From assembly GCA_934589225.1 (NCBI GenBank), contig CAKTNS010000003.1, positions 1-64,000 of the forward strand: 64,000 nucleotides of DNA, written 5' to 3'. A model generated the notes under the pieces. It saw only the letters and a program-made list of their open reading frames with translations, was not told the DNA's origin and did not search any database. Source of the DNA: an uncultured Oscillospiraceae bacterium. GTDB taxonomy: Bacteria > Bacillota > Clostridia > Oscillospirales > Oscillospiraceae. Shown in pieces: positions 1 to 8,416 of the stretch (its first letter is position 1; every line of letters starts with the position of its first letter). Position numbers and translations under genes: made by a program.

Positions 1-76
1 TGGAGCGGGTGACGAGGCTCGAACTCGCTACCTCCACCTTGGCAAGGTGGCGCTCTACCGGATGAGCTACACCCGC
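1..76 (-). tRNA. tRNA-Gly (anticodon GCC)
   Basis: Read on the minus strand this is a complete cloverleaf. It has a 7-bp acceptor stem GCGGGTG/CACCCGC, a D-arm beginning TAGCTC, an anticodon stem-loop CACCTTGCCAAGGTG with anticodon GCC, and a T-arm with GTTCGAGCC. The 3' CCA is encoded (positions 3-1), preceded by discriminator T. It decodes GGC/GGU glycine codons. It has its own consensus promoter just upstream. Confidence 0.97.
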
Positions 77-89
77 AGGGAACTCCTGT

Positions 90-117
90 ATTATAACAGA
101 AAATCCCAGATTGTCAA
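90..117 (-). promoter_or_regulatory. Promoter of tRNA-Gly
   Basis: On the minus strand a perfect -35 TTGACA (117-112) and a perfect -10 TATAAT (95-90) are separated by 16 bp. The -10 ends 13 bp before the mature tRNA 5' end, as expected for a stable-RNA promoter. It lies between the lipoprotein stop codon and the tRNA. Confidence 0.85.
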
Positions 118-124
118 GCACTTT

Positions 125-1207
125 TTACGGCTCCGGCAAAATTTCGGCCATGCTCTCCGGGAAGGCGGAATAGTCCCACACATACCCTGTCATACTCCCC
201 TCTGCCCGCTCGCAGAAGCTGCCGTCTTCCTTGCAGCGGGTCAGGTCCAGGTGGTAATAGATGCCGTTGTCACAGATCATATTCCAGGTCCAGGGCTCCC
301 CGTTGCGGGTCCCTGTAACGGTTAAACATTCCAAGCCCGCGCTGCGGCACATGGCCCCGTAGACGTTGGCAAAGGCACGGCTGTCCCCTACCCCGTGGCG
401 CAGGAGGCTGTAGGCCGGGGTAATGGAGGATTCCAGGGTGTAATTGAAGCGGTCCATTAAGAAGGAATAGAGCTGGCTGTATTTCTGGAAATCCGAGCCC
501 TCGCCGCTGACATACAATGCCGCGGCGTTAAACACATCGCTGACCTGGGCCCGCATCTGCTTGAGAACATCCCTGCCGTTTTCATAGGTAAAGGACAGCT
601 CCACCAGTCTTGTGGTGCCTTTTCCGTATACATCCGCCGCCACCTGGGGGCACTCCATCACCGTCTGGGGGCTGTACTGGGCCAGATTCTGAACCATCTG
701 GCTAAAGTCCGTAGGCTGAAAGCCCGGAATCAGGATGACCTTTCGGAAATCCATATTTTCAAGGGCCCCCAGCACCGTTTCTTCCAGCCGGTCCATGCCG
801 TCCAGATGGACGATGCCCCGGATGTCCGACTGGCTGTGGCGATAAGTAACCGTGACCGCCACGGCGGTATAGCCGCTTTTGGCCCCGATCTCATAGCTGA
901 GGCTTTCCACGGCATAGGCCCCCACAGGGTCGTAGCCGCATATATACGCTTTGGCTCCTTCCATATTGTCCCGCAGGGCAGAGTCCGGGTAGTCCTGGGT
1001 CAGAATCACCATGTTTTCCCGCCCTGCCGTGATCATTTCCACCAGGGTGCGGCGCAGGTCCATATAGTTGTTTACGGTCAGGGTCTCCTCCTGACTTTTG
1101 GTGGGCTGCATTTCGTGGGGCGTTACCTGAATATACTGCCCGTCAAACACGCTGCAGCCGGTCAGGAGCACCGCCAGAAGCAGCGGGCACAAACGAAGAA
1201 GCTTCAT
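125..1207 (-). CDS. Lipoprotein with degenerate transglutaminase-like domain
   Basis: A 360-residue exported lipoprotein. It has a short basic start, a hydrophobic stretch and a lipobox LTGC, so Cys18 is the likely lipidated residue. The C-terminal part (about residues 265-325) has the outline of a transglutaminase-like fold, with a GVxDSxAFAxxY helix, RSAGLEC and a YYHLDLT strand. However, the expected catalytic Cys of GVC is Gly274 and the expected His of HAW is Trp306; only the Asp (321) remains. It is therefore probably a non-enzymatic binding or scaffolding domain. The start is set by AAGGAG 6 bases before ATG. It follows yitT by 11 bp and is probably cotranscribed with it. The domain call is moderate; the lipoprotein call is strong. 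Confidence 0.8.
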   Translation of the reverse strand: MKLLRLCPLLLAVLLTGCSVFDGQYIQVTPHEMQPTKSQEETLTVNNYMDLRRTLVEMITAGRENMVILTQDYPDSALRDNMEGAKAYICGYDPVGAYAVESLSYEIGAKSGYTAVAVTVTYRHSQSDIRGIVHLDGMDRLEETVLGALENMDFRKVILIPGFQPTDFSQMVQNLAQYSPQTVMECPQVAADVYGKGTTRLVELSFTYENGRDVLKQMRAQVSDVFNAAALYVSGEGSDFQKYSQLYSFLMDRFNYTLESSITPAYSLLRHGVGDSRAFANVYGAMCRSAGLECLTVTGTRNGEPWTWNMICDNGIYYHLDLTRCKEDGSFCERAEGSMTGYVWDYSAFPESMAEILPEP

Positions 1208-1218
1208 GTCATTCTCCT

Positions 1219-2082
1219 TTACAGGGCATCCGGGGAGTAATCGGAAAAGCCGTCTCCCAAGACCTGGTGGGCTTCCTGGACGATGACGAAGGCATTGGGG
1301 TCAACATCCATAACGAGCTCTTTCAGCTCCGCCAGCTGGCCCTTGCGTACCACGGTCAGAATCACTTCCATATCCTGCTTGGTATAGGACCCGGCCCCAT
1401 GGAGATAGGTCGCGCCGCGCTCCAGCTTCCGGTCAATGGCCTTCACAATGGCCTCATGCTCCTTGGAGATGATCAGAGCCACCCGGGAATAATCGAAGCG
1501 ATAGACCACGGCATCAATGACCTGGCCGCTGACAAAGACCACAATGCCGCTATACAGGGCCTTGCTGATGTCCTGAAACACCAGGCCCGTCAGCAGTACC
1601 ACAGTGGTATCAAACACAATGGATATTCTGCCAATGGGCACATTGCGGTACTTCTTTTTTAACAGCCGCACCATAATATCCGAGCCGCCGGTGGAGGCCC
1701 CGGCCACAAAGACCATGCCCAGCCCGGCACCGCAGAGCACCCCACCATAGAGCGCGCCGATCATGGTTTCCGAAGAGGACACAGGAATATACCCAAACAC
1801 ATCGATAAGCACGGAGCTCACCACCATACCGATCAGGGAGCCCCAGAAAAATTGCTTCCCGATTTTTGCCCCGCCCAGTAAAAACAGCGGGATATTGATG
1901 GCCATGGTGAGCACGCCCACACTGCCGAAGCCCAGGAGCTTTCGCAAAATCATGGCAAGACCGGAGACGCCGCCGGTATTGATATTATTGGGCACCAAAA
2001 ACAGCGCAAAGCCCAGAGCGAACAGCGCACTGCCGATCACCGTATAAACGATCCAGCGAACCTGATACCAACGTGCTTTCAT
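1219..2082 (-). CDS. YitT family membrane protein
   Basis: A 287-residue integral membrane protein of the YitT family (DUF161 membrane part plus DUF2179 cytoplasmic tail). Five to six hydrophobic segments occupy residues 10-175, including the family-typical N-terminal PNNINTGGVSGLA and a second glycine-rich AGASTGGSDI. The last 90 residues (from about 200) are a soluble alpha/beta domain ending in FVIVQEAHQVLG, as in DUF2179. The family's transported substrate is unsettled. The start follows AGGAGGT with ideal spacing. It sits between parC and the lipoprotein gene, all in the same direction. Confidence 0.92.
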   Translation of the reverse strand: MKARWYQVRWIVYTVIGSALFALGFALFLVPNNINTGGVSGLAMILRKLLGFGSVGVLTMAINIPLFLLGGAKIGKQFFWGSLIGMVVSSVLIDVFGYIPVSSSETMIGALYGGVLCGAGLGMVFVAGASTGGSDIMVRLLKKKYRNVPIGRISIVFDTTVVLLTGLVFQDISKALYSGIVVFVSGQVIDAVVYRFDYSRVALIISKEHEAIVKAIDRKLERGATYLHGAGSYTKQDMEVILTVVRKGQLAELKELVMDVDPNAFVIVQEAHQVLGDGFSDYSPDAL

Positions 2083-2118
2083 AGGGACCTCCTGATTTTA
2101 TTTACGGAAGCTCTGTTT

Positions 2119-2167
2119 CCACCGGCAGGAGCTGACGGCAAGGGTTCTGCCCTTCAGCCGCCGGTGA
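2119..2167. other. Nested inverted repeat between parC and yitT
   Basis: The 96-bp gap between parC and yitT holds a nested palindrome. The outer arms CACCGGC (2120-2126) and GCCGGTG (2160-2166) enclose GCTGA (2131-2135) / TCAGC (2154-2158), with an inner AAGGG/CCCTT pairing. No U-tract follows on the minus strand, so it is not a simple intrinsic terminator. It may act as an RNA processing or attenuation element. Function not established. Confidence 0.5.
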
Positions 2168-2178
2168 TAGAGTTTCCC

Positions 2179-4422
2179 TTATACTTCAAAGGCTGCCTGT
2201 TTTTCCGGGCCGTCCTCCGGGCGCAACAGGGCACCGGCAGCGGGAATGGACTTCATGCGGTAACGGGCCTGATTTTCAATGCCGCTTTCTTCCAGCAGCA
2301 GGGCATTTTGCAGCACCGCTTTTTTCTTCAGGCTCATGACCGCCACGCCGATGGTGCTGCGGGTGGTCTTGGGCAGCAGCTCCGCCGTAGAGAAGATCAT
2401 GGCTCTGCCGTCGGAGGAATACATGGCGATCTGGGCATCCGTGGGCAGGGACAGGATTTTTACCACCGGGCTCTTATCAGAGAAGGCACCGGTGAGCTTT
2501 TTCCGGTTGGTCTTGGTCTCGTAGGCAGACAGGGGCACCTTGGCAACCTTTCCGTTTTCAAAGAAGAACAGCACAAATCCCTTGCCATCTCCCGGGAAGA
2601 TCACTTGCAGGATGTTCTCTCCCGGGTCCATCCCCAGCTTCTGGGGCAGATAATCCCCAAGAAGAGAGGCTTTGCCGTCCTCAAAGTCACTGAGACGGGT
2701 TTTGTAGCACTGGAAACGGTCTGTAAAGACCAGCAGCTCTTCCCGATTGGCGGCCTCCCGGGAATAGGCCAGGCTGTCGCCCTCCTTGAACTTCTGCTCT
2801 CCGCTCATGCGCAGGGACTGGGCGGTGATTTTCTTCAGATACCCTTCCTTGGACACGAACACGGTCACGGGATAATCCGGCACCGATTCTTCTTCGTTCT
2901 CCGGCTCGGCCTCTTCGATATTGTAGAGGATCTCCGTCTTTCTGGGCTGGCCGTACTTTTCGGACACCTGCCGCAGCTCCTGGATGATGACGTTTTTCAG
3001 CTTCCGGGGGCTATTCAGGGTGTCCTGCAGCTCCTCAATTTCCTGCTCCAACTGGGAGGTGGCCTTGGTCTGTTTGAGAATGTACTCCTTATTGATATTG
3101 CGCAACTTGATTTCCGAGACAAAATTGGCCTGAATTTCATCAATGCCGAAGCCGATCATCAGGTTGGGCACCACCTCATTTTCCAGCTCCGTCTCCCGGA
3201 TGATGGAAATGGCTTTGTCGATGTCCAGCAAAATCCGTTCCAGACCCTTGAGCAGGTGCAGCCGGTCCTGCTTTTTCTGGATCTGGAAGAACAGCCGCCG
3301 CTTGACGCAGTCCATGCGCCAGGCAGTCCACTCCTCCAGAATCTCCCCGATGCCCATGACCCGGGGCATACCGGCAATAAGGATGTTGAAGTTGCAGGCA
3401 AAGCTGTCCTGCAAGGGGGTCATGCGGAAGAGCTTCTGCATGAGCTTGTCCGGGTCCACGCCCCGCTTGAGGTCAATGGTCAGTTTCAGGCCCCCCAGGT
3501 CGGTTTCGTCCCGCATATCGGAGATTTCCCGGATTTTCCCGGCCTTGATCAGCTCCGCCACCTTGTCCATAATGACTTCCGTGGCGGTGCTGTAGGGGAT
3601 CTCGGTGATCTCGATCAGGTTGTTTTCCTTGACATAGCGCCACTTGGCCCGCAGACGGAAGCTTCCCCGGCCTGTTGAATAGATTTCCCGGGTCACCGCC
3701 TCATCAAAGAGCAGCTGACCGCCGGTGGAAAAATCCGGTCCCGGCAGGGTCTCCAGCAGGTCATGGTCCGGGTTCTTCATGAGGGCAATGGTGGTCTCGC
3801 AGACCTCCTTCAAATTGAAGGAGCAGATGTTGCTGGCCATGCCGACGGCAATACCCTGGTTGGCAGAGACCAGAACGTTGGGGAAGGTGGTGGGAAGCAG
3901 ACTGGGTTCTTTCATGGTGGCATCGTAGTTATCCACCATGTCTACGGTATCCGAGTCAATGTCCCGGAAAAGTTCTCCACAGATGGAGTCCAGCTTGGCC
4001 TCCGTATACCGGGAGGCGGCGTAGGCCATATCCCGGGAATAGACCTTACCAAAGTTGCCCTTGGAGTCTACAAAGGGGTGCAGCAGCGTCTCATTGCCCC
4101 GGGCCAGGCGGACCATGGTTTCATAAATGGCCGCATCGCCGTGGGGGTTTAAGCGCATGGTCTGGCCCACGATATTGGCGGACTTGGTCCGTCCGCCGGT
4201 AAGCAGGCCCATTTTATACATAGTATAGAGCAGTTTTCTGTGAGAAGGCTTAAAGCCGTCGATCTCCGGAATGGCCCGGGAAACGATGACGGACATGGCA
4301 TAGGGCATGTAGTTGACTTCCAGGGTCTCGGAAACGGCCTGCTCGGTGGTGGAGCCTACCAGGCCCACCACGCCGTCCAAATTCACTTTCTTTTCTTCTT
4401 TTTCAGGTTTCTTCTTTGCCAT
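2179..4422 (-). CDS. parC: Topoisomerase IV subunit A (ParC/GyrA family)
   Basis: The DNA-breaking and rejoining subunit of a type IIA topoisomerase, 747 residues, shorter than typical GyrA (about 820 or more). The winged-helix region has the active-site tyrosine at about 139 in ASRYTEAKLD, preceded by the NPHGDAAIYETMVRL segment that matches the quinolone-determining region. At the GyrA Ser83 position it has Ala97, with Glu101 at the Asp87 position. A coiled coil (about 420-490) is followed by a reduced C-terminal beta-propeller region. It lies 12 bp downstream of parE in one operon. It is called ParC rather than GyrA from the pairing with a divergent ParE and the short C-terminus; no gyrAB pair is in view for comparison. 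Confidence 0.9.
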   Translation of the reverse strand: MAKKKPEKEEKKVNLDGVVGLVGSTTEQAVSETLEVNYMPYAMSVIVSRAIPEIDGFKPSHRKLLYTMYKMGLLTGGRTKSANIVGQTMRLNPHGDAAIYETMVRLARGNETLLHPFVDSKGNFGKVYSRDMAYAASRYTEAKLDSICGELFRDIDSDTVDMVDNYDATMKEPSLLPTTFPNVLVSANQGIAVGMASNICSFNLKEVCETTIALMKNPDHDLLETLPGPDFSTGGQLLFDEAVTREIYSTGRGSFRLRAKWRYVKENNLIEITEIPYSTATEVIMDKVAELIKAGKIREISDMRDETDLGGLKLTIDLKRGVDPDKLMQKLFRMTPLQDSFACNFNILIAGMPRVMGIGEILEEWTAWRMDCVKRRLFFQIQKKQDRLHLLKGLERILLDIDKAISIIRETELENEVVPNLMIGFGIDEIQANFVSEIKLRNINKEYILKQTKATSQLEQEIEELQDTLNSPRKLKNVIIQELRQVSEKYGQPRKTEILYNIEEAEPENEEESVPDYPVTVFVSKEGYLKKITAQSLRMSGEQKFKEGDSLAYSREAANREELLVFTDRFQCYKTRLSDFEDGKASLLGDYLPQKLGMDPGENILQVIFPGDGKGFVLFFFENGKVAKVPLSAYETKTNRKKLTGAFSDKSPVVKILSLPTDAQIAMYSSDGRAMIFSTAELLPKTTRSTIGVAVMSLKKKAVLQNALLLEESGIENQARYRMKSIPAAGALLRPEDGPEKQAAFEV

Positions 4423-4434
4423 ACTGGACTCCTA

Positions 4435-6417
4435 TCAGGAAATATCCGCCAGCTCCAAATACTTGGCGCCGTTTTCCGCAATAAAATTCTTCCGCTCCTG
4501 GAGGCCGTCGCCCAGCAGCACATTGAAGTAATGGGCCGTCCGCTCCGCGTCCTCCGGCATGACCTTGATCAGCCGCCGGGTCTCCGGGTTCATGGTGGTC
4601 ATCCACATCATGGCCGGGTCGTTTTCGCCAAGGCCCTTGGAGCGCTGAATGGAGATTTTCTTTCCCTCCAGCTCTTTAAGGATCTGGACCTTTTCCTGCT
4701 CGTTATAGGCAAACCAGGTCTTGTCCTTGCAGGTGATCTCGAACAGAGGAGACTCCGCAATATACACATATCCGTCCCGGATCAGGGTGGGACAAAGCCT
4801 ATAGAGCATGGTGAGTATCAGGGTGCGGATCTGGAAACCGTCCACGTCCGCATCGGTGCAGATGACGACCTTGTTCCAGCGCAGGGCGGAAATGTCAAAG
4901 CTGGAGAGCTCCTTGGCCCGTTTCCCCTGGACCTCCACACCGCAGCCCAGGACCTTTACCAGATCCGTAATAATGGGAGACGCGAAAATCTTACTGTAAT
5001 CCGCTTTCAGGCAGTTGAGGATCTTGCCCCGCACGGGCATAATGCCCTGAAATTCCGCATCCCGGCCCATTTTTACGGAGCCCAAAGCGGAATCGCCCTC
5101 TACGATGTACAGTTCCCGGATGGAGGTATCCCGACTGCGGCAGTCTACGAATTTCTGGACCCGGTTTGAAATATCCACATTGCCGGAGAGCTTTTTCTTG
5201 ACGGTGGACTTGGTTTTCTCCGCCGACTCTCTGGCCCGCTTGTTGACCAGGATCTGCTCTGCCGCCCGCTCGGCCTCCTGCTTGTTTTCAATAAACCAGA
5301 CTTGCAGCTGCTCTTTCAGGAAAGCGGTCATGGCCTCCTGGGTAAACTTGGAATTGACGGATTTTTTGGTCTGATTCTCAAAGCAGCCGATGGTGGAGAA
5401 GCAGTTGGTCACCAGCACCAGGCTGTCCTGGATGTCCTGGAAAATGATTTTGCTTTCGCTTTTGGTATATTTGTTGTTGTCCCGCAGGAACTTGTCAAAG
5501 GCGGCGGTAAAGGCACTGCGCACCGCCTTGTCAGGGCTGCCGCCGTATTCCAGCCAGGATGAGTTGTGATAAAACTCAATATGAGAAATCTGCTTGCTGA
5601 AGCAGAAAGAAGCCGTGATTTTCAGCTTCATCTCCGGCCGGTTGTCCGCGTCTCTGCCCCGGCGCTCCGCCTCCCAGTATACGGGCATGGTAAAGGCATT
5701 GTCCCCTACCAGCTCCTCTACATACTGCCGGATGCCGTCAGTATAGCAGAATTCCTCGATTTCGAATTTTCCCTTTACCTGGTTGCGGAACCGGAACGTA
5801 ATGCCCTTGTTGACCACCGCCTGACGGCGCAGCACATCCCGGAAGTATTCTACGGGAATATCGATTTCCGTAAAGACCTGCCGGTCCGGCCGCCAATGGA
5901 AGGTGGAGCCGGTCTTTTTCCGGTCGGTGGGCTCTTTTTGAAGGCCCCCCACATTTCTGCCCTTTTCAAAGTGCAGATCATAACGAAAACCATCCCGGCG
6001 GATGGTGGCGTCAAAAAATTCCGAAGCGTACTGGGTGGCGCAGGAGCCCAGGCCGTTGAGGCCCAGAGAATACTCGTAGTTTTCTCCGTTCTCTCCGTAT
6101 TTGCCGCCGGCGTACATTTCGCAGAAAACCAGCTCCCAGTTGAAGCGCTTTTCCTTCTCGTTATAGTCCACGGGGCAGCCACGGCCAAAGTCTTCTACTT
6201 CCACGCTCAGGTCCTCATAACGGGTGACGATGATGGTATCACCGTAGCCCTCCCGGGCCTCGTCAATGGCGTTGGAAAGGATCTCAAAAACCGAATGCTT
6301 GCAGCCTTCCAGATCATCAGAGCCGAAAATGACCGCGGGACGCTTCCGGACCCGGTCCTCTCCTTTCAGCATGGAAATACTGGAATTTCCATAGTGTTCT
6401 TGTTGTTTTTTTGCCAT
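4435..6417 (-). CDS. parE: Topoisomerase IV subunit B (ParE/GyrB family)
   Basis: The ATPase and TOPRIM subunit of the same enzyme, 660 residues. The GHKL ATPase motifs are clear: SNAIDEAREG with Glu45/Asn49, EDFGRGCPVD, and GLNGLGSCAT for the ATP lid. TOPRIM has YIVEGDSALGS and CTDADVDGFQIRTL. The C-terminal GLGENDP motif is present. The TOPRIM signature is unusual: EGDSALGS where most family members have EGDSAGGS. ATG at 6417 is preferred over an in-frame TTG two codons earlier because the AGG-containing ribosome site fits it better. It is transcribed from a strong promoter just upstream and is followed by parC. Confidence 0.93.
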   Translation of the reverse strand: MAKKQQEHYGNSSISMLKGEDRVRKRPAVIFGSDDLEGCKHSVFEILSNAIDEAREGYGDTIIVTRYEDLSVEVEDFGRGCPVDYNEKEKRFNWELVFCEMYAGGKYGENGENYEYSLGLNGLGSCATQYASEFFDATIRRDGFRYDLHFEKGRNVGGLQKEPTDRKKTGSTFHWRPDRQVFTEIDIPVEYFRDVLRRQAVVNKGITFRFRNQVKGKFEIEEFCYTDGIRQYVEELVGDNAFTMPVYWEAERRGRDADNRPEMKLKITASFCFSKQISHIEFYHNSSWLEYGGSPDKAVRSAFTAAFDKFLRDNNKYTKSESKIIFQDIQDSLVLVTNCFSTIGCFENQTKKSVNSKFTQEAMTAFLKEQLQVWFIENKQEAERAAEQILVNKRARESAEKTKSTVKKKLSGNVDISNRVQKFVDCRSRDTSIRELYIVEGDSALGSVKMGRDAEFQGIMPVRGKILNCLKADYSKIFASPIITDLVKVLGCGVEVQGKRAKELSSFDISALRWNKVVICTDADVDGFQIRTLILTMLYRLCPTLIRDGYVYIAESPLFEITCKDKTWFAYNEQEKVQILKELEGKKISIQRSKGLGENDPAMMWMTTMNPETRRLIKVMPEDAERTAHYFNVLLGDGLQERKNFIAENGAKYLELADIS

Positions 6418-6457
6418 AATCAATTACCTGCCATAATTATCCTATTATATTTTAGAT

Positions 6458-6486
6458 ATTATACCCGTTTTTCCCGGCAAAGTCAA
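6458..6486 (-). promoter_or_regulatory. Promoter of parE-parC
   Basis: On the minus strand TTGACT (6486-6481), a 17-bp spacer and TATAAT (6463-6458), ending about 40 bp before the parE start codon. This is a near-consensus housekeeping sigma promoter. Confidence 0.8.
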
Positions 6487-6571
6487 CCACGCACCCAAAA
6501 GGAGCTGGGTACGAATGTTTCCGATTCCGTAAAAATCCGTCGGATACAGACAGTTTTACAAAAATAAGCTC

Positions 6572-6600
6572 TTGTAATTTATACTGGGAACGGTTATAAT
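6572..6600 (+). promoter_or_regulatory. Promoter of DUF1858 gene
   Basis: TTGTAA, a 17-bp spacer, then TATAAT, ending 32 bp before the start codon of the small redox protein gene. It is divergent from the parE promoter, about 110 bp away. Confidence 0.8.
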
Positions 6601-6632
6601 AGGCAACACACAGATGATAGGAGGTCATAATT

Positions 6633-6860
6633 ATGGCTGTTAAAATTGAAAAGGAAACCATTATCGGAGATATTCTGGACGTGGCACCTCAGGCCGCTCC
6701 CCTGTTCTTTGCCATCGGCATGCACTGCCTGGGCTGCCCCTCTTCCCGGGGCGAGACCGTTGAGGAAGCCTGCATGGTTCACGGCGTGGACTGCGAACCC
6801 TTCCTGGCCCAGCTGAACCACTTCCTGGAAGCCTACGAAGCCAACAACGGCGAGAACTAA
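6633..6860 (+). CDS. DUF1858 redox-disulfide protein
   Basis: A 75-residue soluble protein of the DUF1858 / hybrid-cluster-associated redox-disulfide family. It begins with the family-typical IEKETIIGDILDVAPQAAPLF and carries the redox pair C32-LG-C35 in GMHCLGCPSS. Family members are small proteins thought to use the CxxC for thiol redox chemistry or cluster handling in anaerobes; the partner is not visible here. A strong AGGAGG precedes the ATG. It is a monocistron by layout: own promoter, and a strong terminator immediately after. Confidence 0.9.
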   Translation: MAVKIEKETIIGDILDVAPQAAPLFFAIGMHCLGCPSSRGETVEEACMVHGVDCEPFLAQLNHFLEAYEANNGEN

Positions 6861-6866
6861 AAAACG

Positions 6867-6894
6867 AACGGGAGCCGCTTGGCTCCCGTTTTTT
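6867..6894 (+). terminator. Intrinsic terminator after DUF1858 gene
   Basis: A perfect 10-bp stem AACGGGAGCC / GGCTCCCGTT with loop GCTT, followed by a T run, starting 6 bp after the stop codon. It sits only 12 bp before the trmK start codon, so trmK relies on read-through or an unseen promoter. Confidence 0.9.
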
Positions 6895-6905
6895 AGGAGA
6901 ACACT

Positions 6906-7574
6906 ATGAAATTGCCAATTTCTCAGCGGCTTCTGGCCTGCTGTGACTATGTTTCCCCCGGGGCTGTGGTGGCGGACGTGGGCTGCGACCACGGGTACCT
7001 TTCCATTCATTTGCTGGAAACCGGGCTGGCCCGCCAGGTCTACGCCTCGGACATCCGGCCGGGGCCCCTGGACAGTGCCGTGAAAAACGCCAATAAATAT
7101 GGGGTGTCCCAGTGCATCTCTTTTTTCCTGTCCGACGGTGTTCAGGCCCTGCCCCGGGATTTTGACACCCTGGTCTGCGCTGGGATGGGGGCGGATGTGA
7201 TGATCTCCATTCTGGAAAAAGCCCCCTGCCTGCGGGATGAACGCTATCGGCTGATTTTACAGTGCCAATCCAAAACCCCCATGCTGCGCCGGTACTTGAG
7301 CCAAACCGGCTGGACCATCCGCCGGGAACGGGTTTTGCGGGACGGGCGGTTTTTGTACACCGTGCTGGAAGCCCTCTGGGCACCCGGCGATCCTCTGACC
7401 CCGGGCCAGTGCCACGTTTCCCCGGCACTTCTGAGCGGGAATACCCCCCTGCTGCCGGAATACATCGCCTGGGTCCGGGAACATCTGGGGCTCTCCGTCA
7501 ATCACAAATCCCATCCGGACCCCTGGGAAACGGAGGCATATCAGGAGCTTTGCGCATTGGAGGAAGGACTATGA
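6906..7574 (+). CDS. trmK: tRNA (adenine22-N1)-methyltransferase TrmK
   Basis: A 222-residue SAM-dependent methyltransferase that makes m1A22 in tRNA, as TrmK (YqfN) does in Gram-positives. The N-terminal half is a Rossmann fold with the SAM loop VADVGCDHGYLS (about residues 22-33), followed by YASDIRPGPL and AGMGADVMI. Length and order fit the family. AGGAGA precedes the ATG. The stop codon overlaps the start of the next gene by 4 bases (ATGA), the conserved trmK-nif3 pairing seen in Firmicutes. Confidence 0.93.
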   Translation: MKLPISQRLLACCDYVSPGAVVADVGCDHGYLSIHLLETGLARQVYASDIRPGPLDSAVKNANKYGVSQCISFFLSDGVQALPRDFDTLVCAGMGADVMISILEKAPCLRDERYRLILQCQSKTPMLRRYLSQTGWTIRRERVLRDGRFLYTVLEALWAPGDPLTPGQCHVSPALLSGNTPLLPEYIAWVREHLGLSVNHKSHPDPWETEAYQELCALEEGL

Positions 7575-8335
7575 GGACCACACAGGAGATTTTTGACGTT
7601 TTGGACGCATTGGCCCCCCAGGCTCTGGCCATGGATTGGGACAACTGCGGATTGCAGGTGGGAAGCCGGAACCGGGAGGTAAACCGGGTTTTGGTGGCCC
7701 TGGACCCCTTTGAAGAGGTTTGCCGGGAGGCAGAGGAGATGGATGCGGAGCTCATCGTGACCCACCATCCCCTGTTCTTCCCCTCCACTCCCAGTATCAA
7801 CGAAGATACCGCCCAGGGCCGTGCCGCTTCCATGCTGATCCGCGGGGGACGAACCCTCTATAGCTGTCACACCAACCTAGATCTTGCGAAAGGCGGTGTC
7901 AACGACCGGCTGGCCCAGGTTTTGGGGCTGCAACATGTGGAGCCCATCGGCGCGGAGGGACTGCTTCGCCGGGGCACCATAGAACCCCAGCCCTTGGAGC
8001 AATTCCTGGGAAGCGTCCGGAATGCTCTGGGCTGCCCGGGCCTGCGGTACTGTGACGGCGGGAGGCCCTGCGCCCGTATCGCCGTAGGCGGCGGTGCCTG
8101 CGGCTCGGAGCTGCAAGAGGCTGTAAACAGCGGCTGCGACACCTTTGTAACCGCCGACATCAAATACAACCAGTTCTGGGATGCCCAAGACTTAGGAATC
8201 CATCTCATTGACGCGGGCCACTTTTACACGGAAAACCCCGTCTGCGCCGTGCTGGCTCACACCCTGCGCCGGGCTTTTCCGGAGCTGGAGGTGCGAATTT
8301 CTCAAAAGCACAGAGATTGTATGAAATTCTTCTGA
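7571..8335 (+). CDS. Nif3-like dinuclear metal-centre protein
   Basis: A 254-residue member of the Nif3/YqfO/YbgI family (GTP cyclohydrolase 1 type 2-like). It has metal-binding motifs in the family order: VTHHPLFF near residue 60, SCHTNLDLAKGGVND near 100, and DAGHFYTENP near 220. It is the short form, without the PII-like insert of Bacillus YqfO. Members form hexameric toroids with two metal ions per subunit; the physiological role is uncertain. The ATG overlaps the trmK stop, so the two are translationally coupled. A longer in-frame reading upstream exists but lies inside trmK. Confidence 0.92.
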   Translation: MRTTQEIFDVLDALAPQALAMDWDNCGLQVGSRNREVNRVLVALDPFEEVCREAEEMDAELIVTHHPLFFPSTPSINEDTAQGRAASMLIRGGRTLYSCHTNLDLAKGGVNDRLAQVLGLQHVEPIGAEGLLRRGTIEPQPLEQFLGSVRNALGCPGLRYCDGGRPCARIAVGGGACGSELQEAVNSGCDTFVTADIKYNQFWDAQDLGIHLIDAGHFYTENPVCAVLAHTLRRAFPELEVRISQKHRDCMKFF

Positions 8336-8342
8336 AAACCCG

Positions 8343-8371
8343 TTGATTTTTTCTGAGAATAGCGCTATAAT
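8343..8371 (+). promoter_or_regulatory. Promoter of yebC
   Basis: TTGATT, a 17-bp spacer and TATAAT, in the gap between the Nif3-like gene and yebC. The -10 ends 45 bp before the yebC start codon. Confidence 0.8.
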
Positions 8372-8416
8372 AGATTGAACGTTTTTGAAAACATTCCAGA
8401 AAGGGAAGATTATCCA

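Noticed and set aside
7262..7570. N-terminal extension of the Nif3-like protein
   Set aside because: The extension overlaps trmK in another frame. The real ATG overlaps the trmK stop and gives the family's normal start.
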